Below, in pieces: positions 16,079-25,386 of a stretch of 57,632 nucleotides of DNA. The notes below the pieces were generated by a model. That model was not told the DNA's origin and searched no databases. It saw only the letters and a list, made by a program, of their open reading frames with translations. This stretch comes from Limnohabitans sp. (lineage in GTDB: Bacteria; Pseudomonadota; Gammaproteobacteria; Burkholderiales; Burkholderiaceae_C), in contig NZ_JAOASQ010000031.1 in assembly GCF_030158565.1 (NCBI RefSeq), forward strand, positions 1-57,632, written 5' to 3'. A program made the position numbers and the translations under genes. The first letter of the stretch is position 1, and each line of letters opens with the position of its first letter.

Positions 16079-16972
16079 GTGAACCACGATCTGATTCAGG
16101 ATGCCCAAGCTTTGCTGGGCAAAAGTTCGTTGGACGGCAGCACTCGCCGCCAAGCTTTGCAGATGGCTCTGGGGGTGGGTTATGCCGCTGCGGCGGGCAC
16201 GGTGATGGCGCAGACGGCGATCAAGACGCCATCGACCGGCCTGGTCACGGGCGAGGTGACCATCGATGTGAATGGTTTCAAGATGCCGGCTTTTCGCAGT
16301 GCCCCAGCGGGCAAGACCAATTTGCCGGTGGTCTTGGTGATTTCCGAAATCTTTGGCGTGCACGAGTACATCGCCGATGTGACCCGCCGTCTGGCGCAGG
16401 CCGGTTACATGGCCATTGCGCCCGAGCTGTTTGTGCGCCAGGGCGATCCGAGCGAATACGGCGAGCTGGCCAAGCTGCAGTCCGAAATCATTGCCAAGGT
16501 GCCCGATGCGCAGGTGATGGGCGACTTGGACGCCACCGTGGTTTGGGCCGCAGCCAACGGCGGCAACACCGACAAGCTGGCGATCACCGGTTTTTGTTGG
16601 GGTGGCCGCATCACCTGGCTCTATGCCGCGCACCAGCCCAAGCTCAAGGCCGCTGTGGCCTGGTATGGCCGCTTGGTGGGGTCCGCCACGCCCCAGACGC
16701 CGCAGCACCCTGTGGCGCTGGCCGCACAAATCAAGGCGCCGGTGCTGGGCCTGTATGGTGCGGCAGATACCGGTATTCCCCTTGACACGCTTGATAAGAT
16801 GAAAGCCGAGCTGGCCAAGGGCACGGCCGCTGGCAAAGCCAGCGAGTTTGTGGTTTATCCTGAGGCCCCCCACGCGTTTCATGCCGACTACCGGCCCAGC
16901 TACCGCCAAGCGGCAGCCGAGGACGGTTGGCAGCGTTTGCTGACCTGGCTCAAGCGGCAAGGCGTGGCTTGA
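16079..16972 (+). CDS. Dienelactone hydrolase-family protein with a Tat-type signal
   Basis: The 297-aa protein (GTG start with AAGGAG upstream) has a twin-arginine-type leader. STRRQALQMALGVGYAAAAG, at about residues 22-41, ends in VMAQ. The alpha/beta hydrolase domain follows: VVLVISEIFGVHEYIADV, the nucleophile elbow ITGFCWGGR with a catalytic Cys, and PHAFHADYRPSY with the catalytic His. Cys as nucleophile is the mark of dienelactone hydrolases, which open the lactone ring made in chloro-aromatic degradation; many relatives have broader roles. A Rho-independent terminator lies just downstream, so it is transcribed alone. Confidence 0.88.
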   Translation: MNHDLIQDAQALLGKSSLDGSTRRQALQMALGVGYAAAAGTVMAQTAIKTPSTGLVTGEVTIDVNGFKMPAFRSAPAGKTNLPVVLVISEIFGVHEYIADVTRRLAQAGYMAIAPELFVRQGDPSEYGELAKLQSEIIAKVPDAQVMGDLDATVVWAAANGGNTDKLAITGFCWGGRITWLYAAHQPKLKAAVAWYGRLVGSATPQTPQHPVALAAQIKAPVLGLYGAADTGIPLDTLDKMKAELAKGTAAGKASEFVVYPEAPHAFHADYRPSYRQAAAEDGWQRLLTWLKRQGVA

Positions 16973-16984
16973 TGAATGGATGAA

Positions 16985-17011
16985 AAACCGCCCTTTGGGG
17001 CGGTTTGTTTT
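16985..17011 (+). terminator. Rho-independent terminator after the dienelactone hydrolase gene
   Basis: A 9-bp stem, AAACCGCCC (16985-16993) with GGGCGGTTT (16998-17006), has a 4-base loop and is followed by GTTTTG. It starts 12 bp after the stop codon of the hydrolase gene and separates it from the ZIP transporter gene. Confidence 0.75.
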
Positions 17012-17041
17012 GGGGGTGCGTGGTTCACCCCGGATGGAAAA

Positions 17042-17878
17042 ATGACTCTATTGGCAATTTTGATCGGCACCTTGGTGGCCGGTATCGGCAGTGTTTGGTT
17101 GGCGGCCTGGCTGAGCTTTGGCGTGATCAGCCGTTACACGCAGCACATGCTGAGTTTGGCCGCAGGGGCTTTGCTGGCCACGGCGTTTTTGCATTTACTG
17201 CCCGAAGCGTTCGAGTCCGATGTGGGGCCGCATGCGCTGTTTTTGACGCTGCTTTTGGGCTTGGTCTTTTTCTTTTTGCTCGACAAGGCAGAGCTGTGGC
17301 ACCACGGGCATGAACACCACCACGGGCACCACGACCATGACCATTCAGGCCATGCCCACCATGGCCACGCACACCACGACCATGCGGGCCACGACCATGC
17401 AGGCCATGCCCACGGCGGTGAGCGCTCAGCAGGTCATTGGGCGGTGCTGGCGGGCGACAGCGTGCATTGCTTTGGCGATGGCATTTTGATTGCGTCGGCC
17501 TTCATGGCCGATTTGCAGTTGGGCGTGATCGCGGCATTGGCCGTGCTGGCCCACGAGGTGCCGCACCACATGGGCGATTTGGTGGTTTTGCGCCAAGGCA
17601 GCAGCAACCGCCAGGCGGCGGTGCTCAAGGTGTCGATGGCCGGTGCCATCACGGCTTTGGGTGGGGCGGTGGGCTATGTGCTGGTCGATGCCTTGCACGG
17701 CGCCTTGCCTTACTTTTTGGTGGTGGCCAGCAGCAGCTTCATTTATGTGGCGCTGGCCGACTTGATTCCGCAGTTGCAAAAGCGCCTGAGCGCCAAAGAG
17801 ACGGCCGCGCAAATCATTTGGTTGGTGGGCGGCATGGCCATGGTCATGGCGGTGAGCCTGTTGGCCCACCGGGGCTGA
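17042..17878 (+). CDS. ZIP-family divalent metal transporter
   Basis: The 278-aa membrane protein has the ZIP layout: three N-terminal membrane segments, then a long His-rich cytoplasmic loop (about residues 82-128, with more than 20 His). Then come DSVHCFGDGILIASAF and LAVLAHEVPHHMGDLVVL, which hold the H-x(4)-G/D and HEVPHHMGD metal-site motifs of TM4 and TM5, and three more segments. ZIP proteins take up Zn, and sometimes Fe or Mn, into the cytoplasm. The ATG at 17042 begins just before the first membrane segment; a longer upstream frame overlaps the terminator and is not used. Confidence 0.9.
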   Translation: MTLLAILIGTLVAGIGSVWLAAWLSFGVISRYTQHMLSLAAGALLATAFLHLLPEAFESDVGPHALFLTLLLGLVFFFLLDKAELWHHGHEHHHGHHDHDHSGHAHHGHAHHDHAGHDHAGHAHGGERSAGHWAVLAGDSVHCFGDGILIASAFMADLQLGVIAALAVLAHEVPHHMGDLVVLRQGSSNRQAAVLKVSMAGAITALGGAVGYVLVDALHGALPYFLVVASSSFIYVALADLIPQLQKRLSAKETAAQIIWLVGGMAMVMAVSLLAHRG

Positions 17879-17898
17879 GCCGCTCAAAAGCCGGTCGT

Positions 17899-18759
17899 TC
17901 AGCCTTGGGCGCAGGGCAGGCCGGGGGTGCGGCTCCATTCGCTCCAGCTGCCTGCGTACAGCGCTGTGGGGCCATAGCCCGCCAGCTCCATGGCGATCAG
18001 GTTGGGCACGGCGCTCACGCCGCTGCCGCAGTGGTGCACCACGGTGCTGGCGCTGCGGCCTGACAAGACTTTGTCCCATTCGGCCTTGAGCACGTCGGCG
18101 CTTTTGAAGAAGCCTTCGGGGGTGAAGTTGTCGGTGAAGGGGCGGTTGAGTGCGCCGGGAATGTGGCCCGCAATCGGGTCCAGCGGCTCGACCTCGCCAC
18201 GGTAGCGCGGGGCGCCGCGTGCGTCGACCACGGTTTGTGTGGGGCGGCCGAGTTGTTCCACCACGCTGTCGATCATCACCAACTGACGCAAGGGCGTTTT
18301 GACGGCAAAGTTGACGGCTGCACCAGCCGCTTGGGCGGGGCCTGAAGCCACAGCGCCGCCAGCGGCTTTCCAGCCTTGCAGGCCGCCGTCGAGCACGGCC
18401 ACGGCGTCATGGCCCAGCCATTTGAGCATCCACCACAGGCGGCCGCAGTAGTTGCCGGCTTGGCGGTCGTACACCACGACTTGGGTGTCGTTGCCAATGC
18501 CTTGGCTGCCCAACCAGGCGGCCACTTTTTCGCGGGCGGGCAAAGGGTGGCGGCCGCCATTGACGGCGTCTGCGTCATGGTGGGCACTGAGGTTGCGGTC
18601 CAGGTGCGCTTGCAGGGCCCCGGCAATGTGCTCTGACTCGAACATGCTGTCTGCCGTCTCGGGCTTCATCAGGTCCGAGCTGCAGTCGAGCAAGGCCAAG
18701 TTCTGCCCTGACTGCTTCAAGGCTTGCAATTGGGCGGCGGTGATCAGCAAGGGGTACAT
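17899..18759 (-). CDS. sseA: Thiosulfate/3-mercaptopyruvate sulfurtransferase with two rhodanese domains
   Basis: The 286-aa protein has tandem rhodanese domains. The inactive N-terminal one includes ALLDCSSDL and VVYDRQAGNYCGRLWWML. The catalytic C-terminal one has VVDARGAPRYRGEVEPLDP and the active-site loop HHCGSGVSA with Cys near residue 244. A loop CG(S/T)GV(S/T)A points to mercaptopyruvate rather than thiosulfate as substrate. The enzyme transfers sulfane sulfur to acceptors such as thioredoxin or cyanide. The ATG at 18759 is preceded by AGGAG; an in-frame TTG two codons earlier is weaker. The gene is downstream of the EamA exporter on the same strand, about 15 bp apart. Confidence 0.9.
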   Translation of the reverse strand: MYPLLITAAQLQALKQSGQNLALLDCSSDLMKPETADSMFESEHIAGALQAHLDRNLSAHHDADAVNGGRHPLPAREKVAAWLGSQGIGNDTQVVVYDRQAGNYCGRLWWMLKWLGHDAVAVLDGGLQGWKAAGGAVASGPAQAAGAAVNFAVKTPLRQLVMIDSVVEQLGRPTQTVVDARGAPRYRGEVEPLDPIAGHIPGALNRPFTDNFTPEGFFKSADVLKAEWDKVLSGRSASTVVHHCGSGVSAVPNLIAMELAGYGPTALYAGSWSEWSRTPGLPCAQG

Positions 18760-18774
18760 GGTCAATCTCCTGTG

Positions 18775-19662
18775 TCAGTGTTCTTCAGCGGGGGCTTGGG
18801 GCAGGGCGCGTTTGCGCAGGGCGGTGGCGGCGATGCCGCTGGCGATGATCAGGGCCATGCCGGTCCAGCCAATCAGCGGGATCAGGTCGCCAAACAAGAA
18901 CAGGCCGTACAGCGCGGCAAACACAATGCCCGAATATTGCAAGTTGGCCACCAGCATGGTGGCGCCCCGGGTGTAGGCCTTGGTCATGCACAGCTGGCCC
19001 AATGCGGCCAGCAGGCCAATGGGCAGCAGCCACAGCGCATGCGGCCAGACCCAGTCGCTGGCGCCGGTGAACAGCATGGCCGTGCCGCCCACGATGGTGG
19101 TGCCGATCGAGAAATAAAACACGGTGCGCGACTCGGGCTCGCCCATGCGGCCCAGAGCCGCCACCTGCATGTAGGCCATGGCCGCACCCAGGCCCGAGAG
19201 CAAACCGATCACGCCGGCAAACAGTTGGTTTTGTTCGATGGTGGGGCGCAAGATCATGATCACCCCGGCAAAACCCGTCAGCACGGTGAGCACCACGGGG
19301 CCTTGGCGGCTGGCGTCTTGCAGGCGGCCCATGACCAAGGTGCCGCCTACCAAAAAGGCCGCCACCCAGACGCCGCTCATGTAGTTGAGCGTCATGGCGG
19401 TGGCCAGGGGCAGGTGGGCAATGGCGTAGAACCAGGCGGACAAAGAAGCCACGCCGATGACCGAGCGCCAGACGTGCATCAGCGGCACGGGCGTGCGGAT
19501 GGACACGCCCTGTGCCCGGCACAGGCTGGCCATGACGACCATGCCGATCAGGCCTCGGTAGAAGACCAGCTCAAAGGTGTTGAAGTGGCTGGCTGCGAAC
19601 TTGATGCACACGCTCATGGTCGCAAAGAACAGCGACGCCAGGATCATCCAGGAGGCTTGCAT
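18775..19662 (-). CDS. EamA/DMT-family inner-membrane transporter
   Basis: The 295-aa protein has about ten membrane segments in two EamA repeats. The first begins ILASLFFATMSVCIKFAAS and the second VIGLLSGLGAAMAYMQVAAL. It ends in a short cytoplasmic tail rich in Arg and Glu. DMT proteins export amino acids, metabolites or drugs; the substrate is not evident. It lies between the Rieske oxygenase gene (13 bp upstream) and the sulfurtransferase gene on the same strand, which suggests one transcript, though the three functions show no obvious link. Confidence 0.88.
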   Translation of the reverse strand: MQASWMILASLFFATMSVCIKFAASHFNTFELVFYRGLIGMVVMASLCRAQGVSIRTPVPLMHVWRSVIGVASLSAWFYAIAHLPLATAMTLNYMSGVWVAAFLVGGTLVMGRLQDASRQGPVVLTVLTGFAGVIMILRPTIEQNQLFAGVIGLLSGLGAAMAYMQVAALGRMGEPESRTVFYFSIGTTIVGGTAMLFTGASDWVWPHALWLLPIGLLAALGQLCMTKAYTRGATMLVANLQYSGIVFAALYGLFLFGDLIPLIGWTGMALIIASGIAATALRKRALPQAPAEEH

Positions 19663-19675
19663 CGGGGCAGTCGGC

Positions 19676-20803
19676 TCAGCGCGTGTTCATCTGGCGGCGG
19701 TACCACTCGTGGAAGTGCTGCATGCCGTCTTCCATGGGGCTTTGGTAGGGGCCCACTTCGTTGTCGCCGCGTGCCAGCAGGGCTTTGCGGCCCGCGTCCA
19801 TGCGTTCGGCAATTTCATCGTCCTCGATGCAGGTTTCCATGTAGGCCGCCTGCTGGGCTTCGACGAACTCGCGCTCAAACGCCACGATTTCTTCGGGGTA
19901 GTAGAACTCCACCATGTTCAGCGTCTTGCTGGGGCTGATCGGGTGCAGGGTGGACACCGTCAGCACATGCGGGTACCACTCGACCATGATGTGCGGGTAA
20001 TAGGTCAGCCAGATCGCGCCGCGCTCGGGCAGTTGGCCGTTGCGGTACTTCAGCAGCACCTCGTGCCACTTTTTGTAGGTGTCCGAGCCGGGCTTGCCAA
20101 AGCCGCCCGACACGCCCACGGTTTGCACCGAATAGTGTTCCTTGAACTCCCAGCTCAGGTCGTCGCAGGTGACGAACTGGCCCAGCCCGGGGTGGAAGGG
20201 GCCGACGTGGTAGTCCTCAAGGTAGACCTCGATGAAGGTCTTCCAGTTGTAGTTGCACTCGTGCAGCTCGACGCGGTCGAGCGCGTAACCCGAAAAGTCC
20301 AGTTGGCTGCGTGGGCCCATGCCGGCCAGGTCGGAGGCGATGCTGCGGCCGTTGTCTTCAAACAGCAGGCCGTTCCACTCTTGCAACTTGTAGTTGTTCA
20401 GGTTCAGGCAGGGGTCGTGCGAGAAGTGCGGTGCGCCCAGCAGTTGCCCGTTGGGCGCGTAGGTCCAGCGGTGCAGGGGGCAGACGATGTTGCCGCCCGC
20501 GCTGCCTTTTTGCTGTGTGGCCAGGTTGCCCCGGCCGTTCAGCATCACGGCCTGGCGGTGGCGGCAGACGTTGGAGACGAGCTCCACCCCGCCTTGGGCG
20601 TTGCGCACCAAGGCGCGGCCTTCGCCCTCGTGGGGCAGGGCGTAGTAGTCGCCCGGATTGGGCACTGCCAGTTGGTGGCCCACGTAGCGGGGGCCTTGCT
20701 GGAAGAGCGTTTTCAATTCGCGCTGGAACAGCGCCTCATCGAAATAAGTGGAAACTGGTAGTTGGCTTGCGGCCTGCTGCAGTTGAAGACTTAAATCAGA
20801 CAT
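19676..20803 (-). CDS. Rieske-type aromatic ring-hydroxylating oxygenase, alpha subunit-like
   Basis: The 375-aa protein has an N-terminal Rieske [2Fe-2S] domain with the ligand pairs C-R-H (in NVCRHRQAVML) and C-P-L-H (in NIVCPLHRWTY). The catalytic domain has NYNWKTFIEVYLEDYHVGPF, in which E-D-Y-H-V-x-x-x-H supplies the mononuclear iron ligands. Such oxygenases hydroxylate or demethylate aromatic or quaternary-amine substrates. No beta subunit, ferredoxin or reductase gene is adjacent, so a single-component alpha-type enzyme fed by a distant reductase is likely. The leader region upstream holds two strong hairpins, one followed by a T-tract, which suggests attenuation. Confidence 0.9.
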   Translation of the reverse strand: MSDLSLQLQQAASQLPVSTYFDEALFQRELKTLFQQGPRYVGHQLAVPNPGDYYALPHEGEGRALVRNAQGGVELVSNVCRHRQAVMLNGRGNLATQQKGSAGGNIVCPLHRWTYAPNGQLLGAPHFSHDPCLNLNNYKLQEWNGLLFEDNGRSIASDLAGMGPRSQLDFSGYALDRVELHECNYNWKTFIEVYLEDYHVGPFHPGLGQFVTCDDLSWEFKEHYSVQTVGVSGGFGKPGSDTYKKWHEVLLKYRNGQLPERGAIWLTYYPHIMVEWYPHVLTVSTLHPISPSKTLNMVEFYYPEEIVAFEREFVEAQQAAYMETCIEDDEIAERMDAGRKALLARGDNEVGPYQSPMEDGMQHFHEWYRRQMNTR

Positions 20804-20874
20804 GGGTGACCTGACCTAGAGACTCCCCCTATGAAGGGGCAGGGACAAAGCGCCAAATCCTGCGATTTGGGCGC

Positions 20875-20900
20875 AAAAAACGGCAGGAACAGGCCTGCCG
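20875..20900 (-). terminator. Leader hairpin with T-tract (terminator or attenuator) upstream of the Rieske gene
   Basis: Reading the minus strand, CGGCAGG (20894-20900) pairs with CCTGCCG (20881-20887) and is followed by six T (20875-20880). An overlapping second hairpin, GCGCC-AAATC...GATTT-GGGCGC, lies at 20850-20874. No minus-strand gene ends here, so the structure sits in the 5' leader of the Rieske oxygenase transcript or ends antisense transcription from the xseB side. Confidence 0.5.
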
Positions 20901-21057
20901 GGGAACCGGTGATTGTACCTTGAGGGGGTTGGCGTGCCGTGCTCGCCATGGCAGAGCCGTGTTGGCGGCTGGGCCTTGATTTGTCCTTGAGGCGTGCATG
21001 GCTGTCAGTTTGGCTCAGGGGATGCGCCTAAAATCAGTCTTTTTGCGCGGACCACCC

Positions 21058-21309
21058 ATGCCCAAGGCTTCCAAAACCGAGACTTCAGACGCCGTGCAGG
21101 ACTTGCCGGCCACTTATGAGGCGGCTTTGTCCGAGCTGGAGCAGTTGGTGGCCCAGCTGGAGTCGGGGCAGATGCCTTTGGACCAGTTGCTCACGGGTTA
21201 CCAGCGCGGTGCCAGCTTGCTCGGTTTTTGCCGCGACAAGCTCAAGGCGGTGGAAGACCAGATCAAGGTCTTGGACAACGGCCAACTCAAACCCTGGACG
21301 GGCGCATGA
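21058..21309 (+). CDS. xseB: Exodeoxyribonuclease VII small subunit
   Basis: The 83-aa protein has the XseB coiled-coil pattern: [20 protein letters not shown], then [20 protein letters not shown] and [17 protein letters not shown]. Several copies of XseB wrap the large subunit XseA and regulate its single-strand DNA degradation. The ATG at 21058 gives the normal family length of about 80 aa. It overlaps the ispA start by 4 bp, the xseB-ispA-dxs order known from many proteobacteria. The xseA gene is not in the window. Confidence 0.93.
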   Translation: MPKASKTETSDAVQDLPATYEAALSELEQLVAQLESGQMPLDQLLTGYQRGASLLGFCRDKLKAVEDQIKVLDNGQLKPWTGA

Positions 21310-22208
21310 GCACACTGTTTGATTTGAAAGCCTGGATGCAGCCGCATCTGGCGCGTGTGGAAGCGGCTTTGACCGATGGCATCGCCGCACAGTCGCCCGC
21401 CGATTTGGGCCAGGCCATGCGCTATGCGGTGCTGGACGGCGGCAAACGCCTGCGCCCCTTGCTGGTGCTGGCCACAGCCGAAGCGGTGGGTGGCGACATG
21501 GCAGCGGCCTTGCGTGCGGCCTGCGCCATTGAGCTGATCCATGCTTATTCTTTGGTGCACGACGACATGCCGTGCATGGACAACGATGTGCTGCGCCGGG
21601 GCAAGCCCACGGTGCATGTGCAGTTTGGCGAGGCCCAGGCTTTGTTGGCCGGGGACGCTTTGCAGACCTTGGCCTTTGAATTCCTCACCCCCCAAGACGG
21701 CAGCGTGAGCGCTTCTGTGCAGGCCGCTTGTGTGGGCTTGCTGGCGCGTGCATCGGGTTACCAGGGCATGGCCGGTGGCCAGGCGATCGATCTGGCCAGT
21801 GTGGGCCAGCGCTTGACCGAGGCGCAGCTGCGCCAGATGCACCGCCTCAAAACCGGGGCCCTGCTGCTGTGCAGCGTGCAGATGGGCGCTGCCTGCGGCA
21901 CGGCGGTCTCGGCTTCCACGCATGCGGCGTTGCAGCAGTTTGGCGAGGCCATGGGCCTGGCGTTTCAGGTGGTCGATGACATCCTGGATGTGACCGCCGA
22001 CTCGGCCACCTTGGGCAAGACGGCGGGCAAAGACGCCGCTGCCGACAAACCCACTTATGTGGCGCTGATGGGCCTGGAGCCCGCGCAGCGCTTGGCCGAC
22101 AAGCTGGCGGCCCAGGCCGCACAGGCCTTGCAAGATACCGGCTTGCCCGCCGAACGCCTGGCCGCTTTGCGCGGCCTGTGCGACATGGTGGTCCAGCGAA
22201 CCCATTGA
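21306..22208 (+). CDS. ispA: Farnesyl diphosphate synthase (short-chain polyprenyl synthetase)
   Basis: The 300-aa protein carries both Asp-rich motifs: [12 protein letters not shown] (first, D-D-x4-D) and VVDDILDVT (second). [19 protein letters not shown] binds the diphosphate and [14 protein letters not shown] follows. The first motif has the two-residue insertion of bacterial farnesyl synthases. It condenses isopentenyl diphosphate with dimethylallyl and geranyl diphosphates to give C15 for quinones and undecaprenyl carriers. The ATG overlaps xseB by 4 bp, and dxs follows 4 bp downstream, so entry (dxs) and elongation (ispA) of isoprenoid synthesis share one transcript. Confidence 0.95.
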   Translation: MSTLFDLKAWMQPHLARVEAALTDGIAAQSPADLGQAMRYAVLDGGKRLRPLLVLATAEAVGGDMAAALRAACAIELIHAYSLVHDDMPCMDNDVLRRGKPTVHVQFGEAQALLAGDALQTLAFEFLTPQDGSVSASVQAACVGLLARASGYQGMAGGQAIDLASVGQRLTEAQLRQMHRLKTGALLLCSVQMGAACGTAVSASTHAALQQFGEAMGLAFQVVDDILDVTADSATLGKTAGKDAAADKPTYVALMGLEPAQRLADKLAAQAAQALQDTGLPAERLAALRGLCDMVVQRTH

Positions 22209-22212
22209 TGCC

Positions 22213-24063
22213 ATGACCGAATTCCTTCCCGCCATCCAGTCTCCGGCCGATTTGCGCCAGTTGTCGCGCACCGATTTGCCTGCCCTCGCGCAAGAGCTGC
22301 GGGCCTGTGTGCTCGACAACGTCTCCAAGACCGGGGGCCACCTGAGCTCGAACCTGGGCACGGTGGAGCTGACGGTGGCCTTGCACTATGTGTTCAACAC
22401 GCCTGAAGACCGCATCGTCTGGGACGTGGGGCATCAGACTTACCCGCACAAAATCCTCACAGGCCGTCGTGAGCGCATGCCCAGCTTGCGCCAGTTGAAC
22501 GGTTTGTCGGGCTTTCCGCGCCGCGACGAGAGCGAATACGACACTTTTGGTGTGGGCCATTCGTCCACCAGCATTTCGGCGGCCTTGGGCATGGCATTGG
22601 CCGCCCGCCAAAAGGGCGAATCGCGCCACTCGATCGCCGTGATCGGCGACGGCGCGATGACGGCGGGCATGGCCTTTGAGGCACTGAACAACGCGGGCGT
22701 CGAAGAGTGCAAGCTGCTGGTGATCCTGAACGACAACGACATGTCGATCAGCCCGCCGGTGGGGGCTTTGAACCGCTATCTGGCGCAGCTGATGAGCGGC
22801 AAGTTTTATTCGGCCGCCAAAAATGTGGGCAAGAACGTGCTCAAGAACGCGCCGCCGCTGTTTGAGCTGGCCAAGCGCCTCGAAGAGCATGCCAAGGGCA
22901 TGGTGGTGCCCGCCACGCTGTTCGAAAAATTCGGCTTCAACTACATCGGCCCGATCGATGGGCACGATCTGGAGTCGCTGATCCCGACGCTGGAAAACAT
23001 CAAGCACCTGGACGGTCCGCAGTTCTTGCATGTGGTCACCAAAAAAGGCCAGGGCTACGAGTTGGCCGAGGCCGATCCGGTGGCCTACCATGGCCCCGGC
23101 AAGTTCGACCCCGCGGTTGGCCTGGTGCCATCGACCACACCGGCCAAAACCACCTTCACCCAGGTCTTTGGTCAGTGGCTGTGCGACATGGCGCAGCAAG
23201 ACAAGCGCTTGGTGGGCATCACCCCCGCCATGCGCGAGGGCTCGGGCATGGTGGAGTTCCACCGCCGGTTTCCCGATCGTTATTACGACGTGGGCATTGC
23301 CGAGCAGCACGCGGTCACCTTCGCTGCGGGCATGGCCTGCGAAGGCCTCAAGCCGGTGGTGGCGATTTACTCCACCTTCTTGCAGCGGGCCTATGACCAG
23401 CTGATCCACGATGTGGCTTTGCAAAACCTGCCGGTGGTGTTCGCCATTGACCGCGCAGGGCTCGTGGGGGCCGATGGCGCCACGCATGCGGGCGCTTACG
23501 ACATCGCTTTCATCCGCTGCATTCCCAACATGAGCCTGGCCTGCCCGGCCGACGAGCGCGAATGCCGCCAGCTGCTGAGCACGGCCTACGCGCAAAACCA
23601 TCCGGTGGCGGTGCGCTATCCACGCGGTGCGGGCGTGGGGGCTGTGCCCGATGCTGACCTGAACGCCTTGCCTTTGGGCAAGGCCGAGCTCCGCCGCCAA
23701 GGCGAGCGCATTGCCATCCTGGCCTTCGGCTCTTTGCTCGCGCCCGCTTTGAAGGCGGCCGAAACCCTGAATGCCACCGTGGTCAACATGCGTTGGGTCA
23801 AACCGCTGGACACCGAGATGTTGCAGCGGGTCGCTCAAGACCATGCGCAGATCGTGACGGTGGAAGAGGGTTGCATCATGGGCGGCGCGGGCAGTGCCGT
23901 GGCCGAAGCTTTGCAGCAACTGGGTTTGGTGCGGCCTGTGCTGCAGCTGGGCTTGCCGGATGTGTTCATTGAACACGGTGACCATGCCCAACTGCTGGCC
24001 GCTCAGGGGCTGGATGCGGCGGGCATCGAGGCGTCGATCCGCCAGCGCTGGGCTGATGTGTGA
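22213..24063 (+). CDS. dxs: 1-deoxy-D-xylulose-5-phosphate synthase
   Basis: The 616-aa protein has all DXS marks. These are the N-terminal [20 protein letters not shown], the thiamine diphosphate site [19 protein letters not shown] with NDNDMSISP, the transketolase-like [23 protein letters not shown] block (here [17 protein letters not shown]), and the C-terminal [14 protein letters not shown]. It joins pyruvate and glyceraldehyde-3-phosphate to make DXP, the first and rate-limiting step of the non-mevalonate pathway, and also feeds thiamine and pyridoxal synthesis. Length matches the family (about 620 aa). It closes the xseB-ispA-dxs operon. Confidence 0.97.
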   Translation: MTEFLPAIQSPADLRQLSRTDLPALAQELRACVLDNVSKTGGHLSSNLGTVELTVALHYVFNTPEDRIVWDVGHQTYPHKILTGRRERMPSLRQLNGLSGFPRRDESEYDTFGVGHSSTSISAALGMALAARQKGESRHSIAVIGDGAMTAGMAFEALNNAGVEECKLLVILNDNDMSISPPVGALNRYLAQLMSGKFYSAAKNVGKNVLKNAPPLFELAKRLEEHAKGMVVPATLFEKFGFNYIGPIDGHDLESLIPTLENIKHLDGPQFLHVVTKKGQGYELAEADPVAYHGPGKFDPAVGLVPSTTPAKTTFTQVFGQWLCDMAQQDKRLVGITPAMREGSGMVEFHRRFPDRYYDVGIAEQHAVTFAAGMACEGLKPVVAIYSTFLQRAYDQLIHDVALQNLPVVFAIDRAGLVGADGATHAGAYDIAFIRCIPNMSLACPADERECRQLLSTAYAQNHPVAVRYPRGAGVGAVPDADLNALPLGKAELRRQGERIAILAFGSLLAPALKAAETLNATVVNMRWVKPLDTEMLQRVAQDHAQIVTVEEGCIMGGAGSAVAEALQQLGLVRPVLQLGLPDVFIEHGDHAQLLAAQGLDAAGIEASIRQRWADV

Positions 24064-24251
24064 CTTGGCCGCTTTGAGTTGGGAAGACGGGCAGGCGGTC
24101 GGCATAGGCCGTCTGTGAAATTTTTTCAATTCGGCATCGAAGGGTAAACCCGGCCTGTTTGGCCCTGTGTAGGTTTTTACAATATCCAATGACGCAACTG
24201 TCAGCGCCCGGTAGACTCGGGTGTGTTCTTTTTCATTTAAGGAGTCCATTC

Positions 24252-25331
24252 ATGGATCGTCGTTCCATTCTGAAAAATGCCGGTATCGCTGGTGTTTTGG
24301 CTACAGGCATCGCGCCTGCTGTGCATGCGCAAGCCGCCATTCGCTGGCGCCTGGCTTCGAGCTTCCCCAAGTCTTTGGACACCTTGTTTGGCGGCTCTGA
24401 AGTCTTCGCCAAGAAGGTCAAGGAGATGAGCGGCGGCAAGTTCGAGATCACCACCCACGCGGCTGGCGAACTGATGCCCGCTTTCGGCGTGCTCGACGGC
24501 GTGCAAAACGGCACCGTGGAATGCGCTCATACCGCGCCTTATTACTTCTTTGGCAAGGACGAGACTTTCGCCCTGGATTGCGCCATTCCTTTCGGCCTGA
24601 ACAGCCGCCAGATGACGGCGTGGATGTTCGAAGGCAACGGCATGAAGCTGATGCGCGAACACTATGCCAAGTACAACATCGTGAACTTCGCGATGGGCAA
24701 CACGGGCACCCAAATGGGTGGCTGGTTCCGCAAGGAAATCAAATCGGCTGCTGACCTCAAGGGCCTGAAGTTCCGCGTGGGTGGCTTTGCTGGCAAAGTG
24801 CTCGAGCGCATGGGCGTGGTGCCCCAGAACATTCCCGCTGGTGAGATTTACCAGTCGCTGGAAAAAGGCACCATCGATGCCGCCGAGTGGATCGGACCTT
24901 ATGACGATCTGAAGTTGGGCCTGAACAAAGTGGCGCCGTTCTATTACTACCCAGGCTGGTGGGAAGGTGGCCCTCAGTTGACTTTGATGGTCAACCAGAA
25001 GGCTTATGACGCCCTGTCGCCTGAGAACAAAGCCATCGTGGAAGCCGCTTCTGCTGTGGCCCACATCGAGATCCAGGCCCGCTACGATGCACACAACCCT
25101 GGCGCTTTGAAGCAGTTGGCTGCCCAGAAGACCAAGGTCCTGCCTTTCCCCAAGGACATGATGGATGTGGCCTTCAAGCACTCACAAGACGTGTACGCCG
25201 AGCTGAGCGCCAAGAACCCGAACTGGAAGAAAGTCTATGACGACTACTCCAAGTTCCGCGCTGAGCAAAACTGGTGGTTCCGTTTCGGTGAAGCCCGTTT
25301 CGACAGCTTCATGCAGGCTCAAAAGCTCTGA
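24252..25331 (+). CDS. TRAP transporter solute-binding protein (DctP/TakP type)
   Basis: The 359-aa periplasmic protein has a Tat-like leader (MDRRSILKNAGIAGVLATG, ending in VHAQA). It then has the TRAP receptor body: IRWRLASSFPKSLDTLFGGS, GVLDGVQNGTVECAHTAPYY and FRVGGFAGKVLERMGVVPQN, with the conserved Arg that binds the carboxylate. The WWEGGPQLTLMVNQKAY block is typical of the TakP/alpha-keto-acid group. AAGGAG precedes the ATG at 24252. The permease genes dctQM that likely work with it lie 0.6-2.7 kb away on the opposite strand, pointing toward this gene. A strong terminator follows. Confidence 0.92.
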   Translation: MDRRSILKNAGIAGVLATGIAPAVHAQAAIRWRLASSFPKSLDTLFGGSEVFAKKVKEMSGGKFEITTHAAGELMPAFGVLDGVQNGTVECAHTAPYYFFGKDETFALDCAIPFGLNSRQMTAWMFEGNGMKLMREHYAKYNIVNFAMGNTGTQMGGWFRKEIKSAADLKGLKFRVGGFAGKVLERMGVVPQNIPAGEIYQSLEKGTIDAAEWIGPYDDLKLGLNKVAPFYYYPGWWEGGPQLTLMVNQKAYDALSPENKAIVEAASAVAHIEIQARYDAHNPGALKQLAAQKTKVLPFPKDMMDVAFKHSQDVYAELSAKNPNWKKVYDDYSKFRAEQNWWFRFGEARFDSFMQAQKL

Positions 25332-25353
25332 GCTTTTTCAGCCCGCTGAACCC

Positions 25354-25386
25354 ACCCGCCGTGCGCAAGCCCGGCGGGTTTTTTTA
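25354..25386 (+). terminator. Rho-independent terminator after the TRAP binding-protein gene
   Basis: ACCCGCC (25354-25360) pairs with GGCGGGT (25373-25379) around a 12-base loop and is followed by a run of seven T. It overlaps the 3' end of the convergent gene that stops at 25384, so it may serve both strands. Confidence 0.8.

Noticed and set aside
21847..24249. 800-codon open frame on the minus strand
   Set aside because: It runs antisense through dxs and ispA, which have full family motifs. It is His/Gln/Arg-rich with no recognisable domain, as expected of a shadow frame in GC-rich DNA.
24064..24251. Possible extra terminator AGACGG...CCGTCT after dxs
   Set aside because: The stem is only 6 bp with an 18-base loop, and the T-run is separated from the stem; too weak to list as a feature. 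The gap otherwise should hold the promoter of the TRAP receptor gene, which could not be pinned down.
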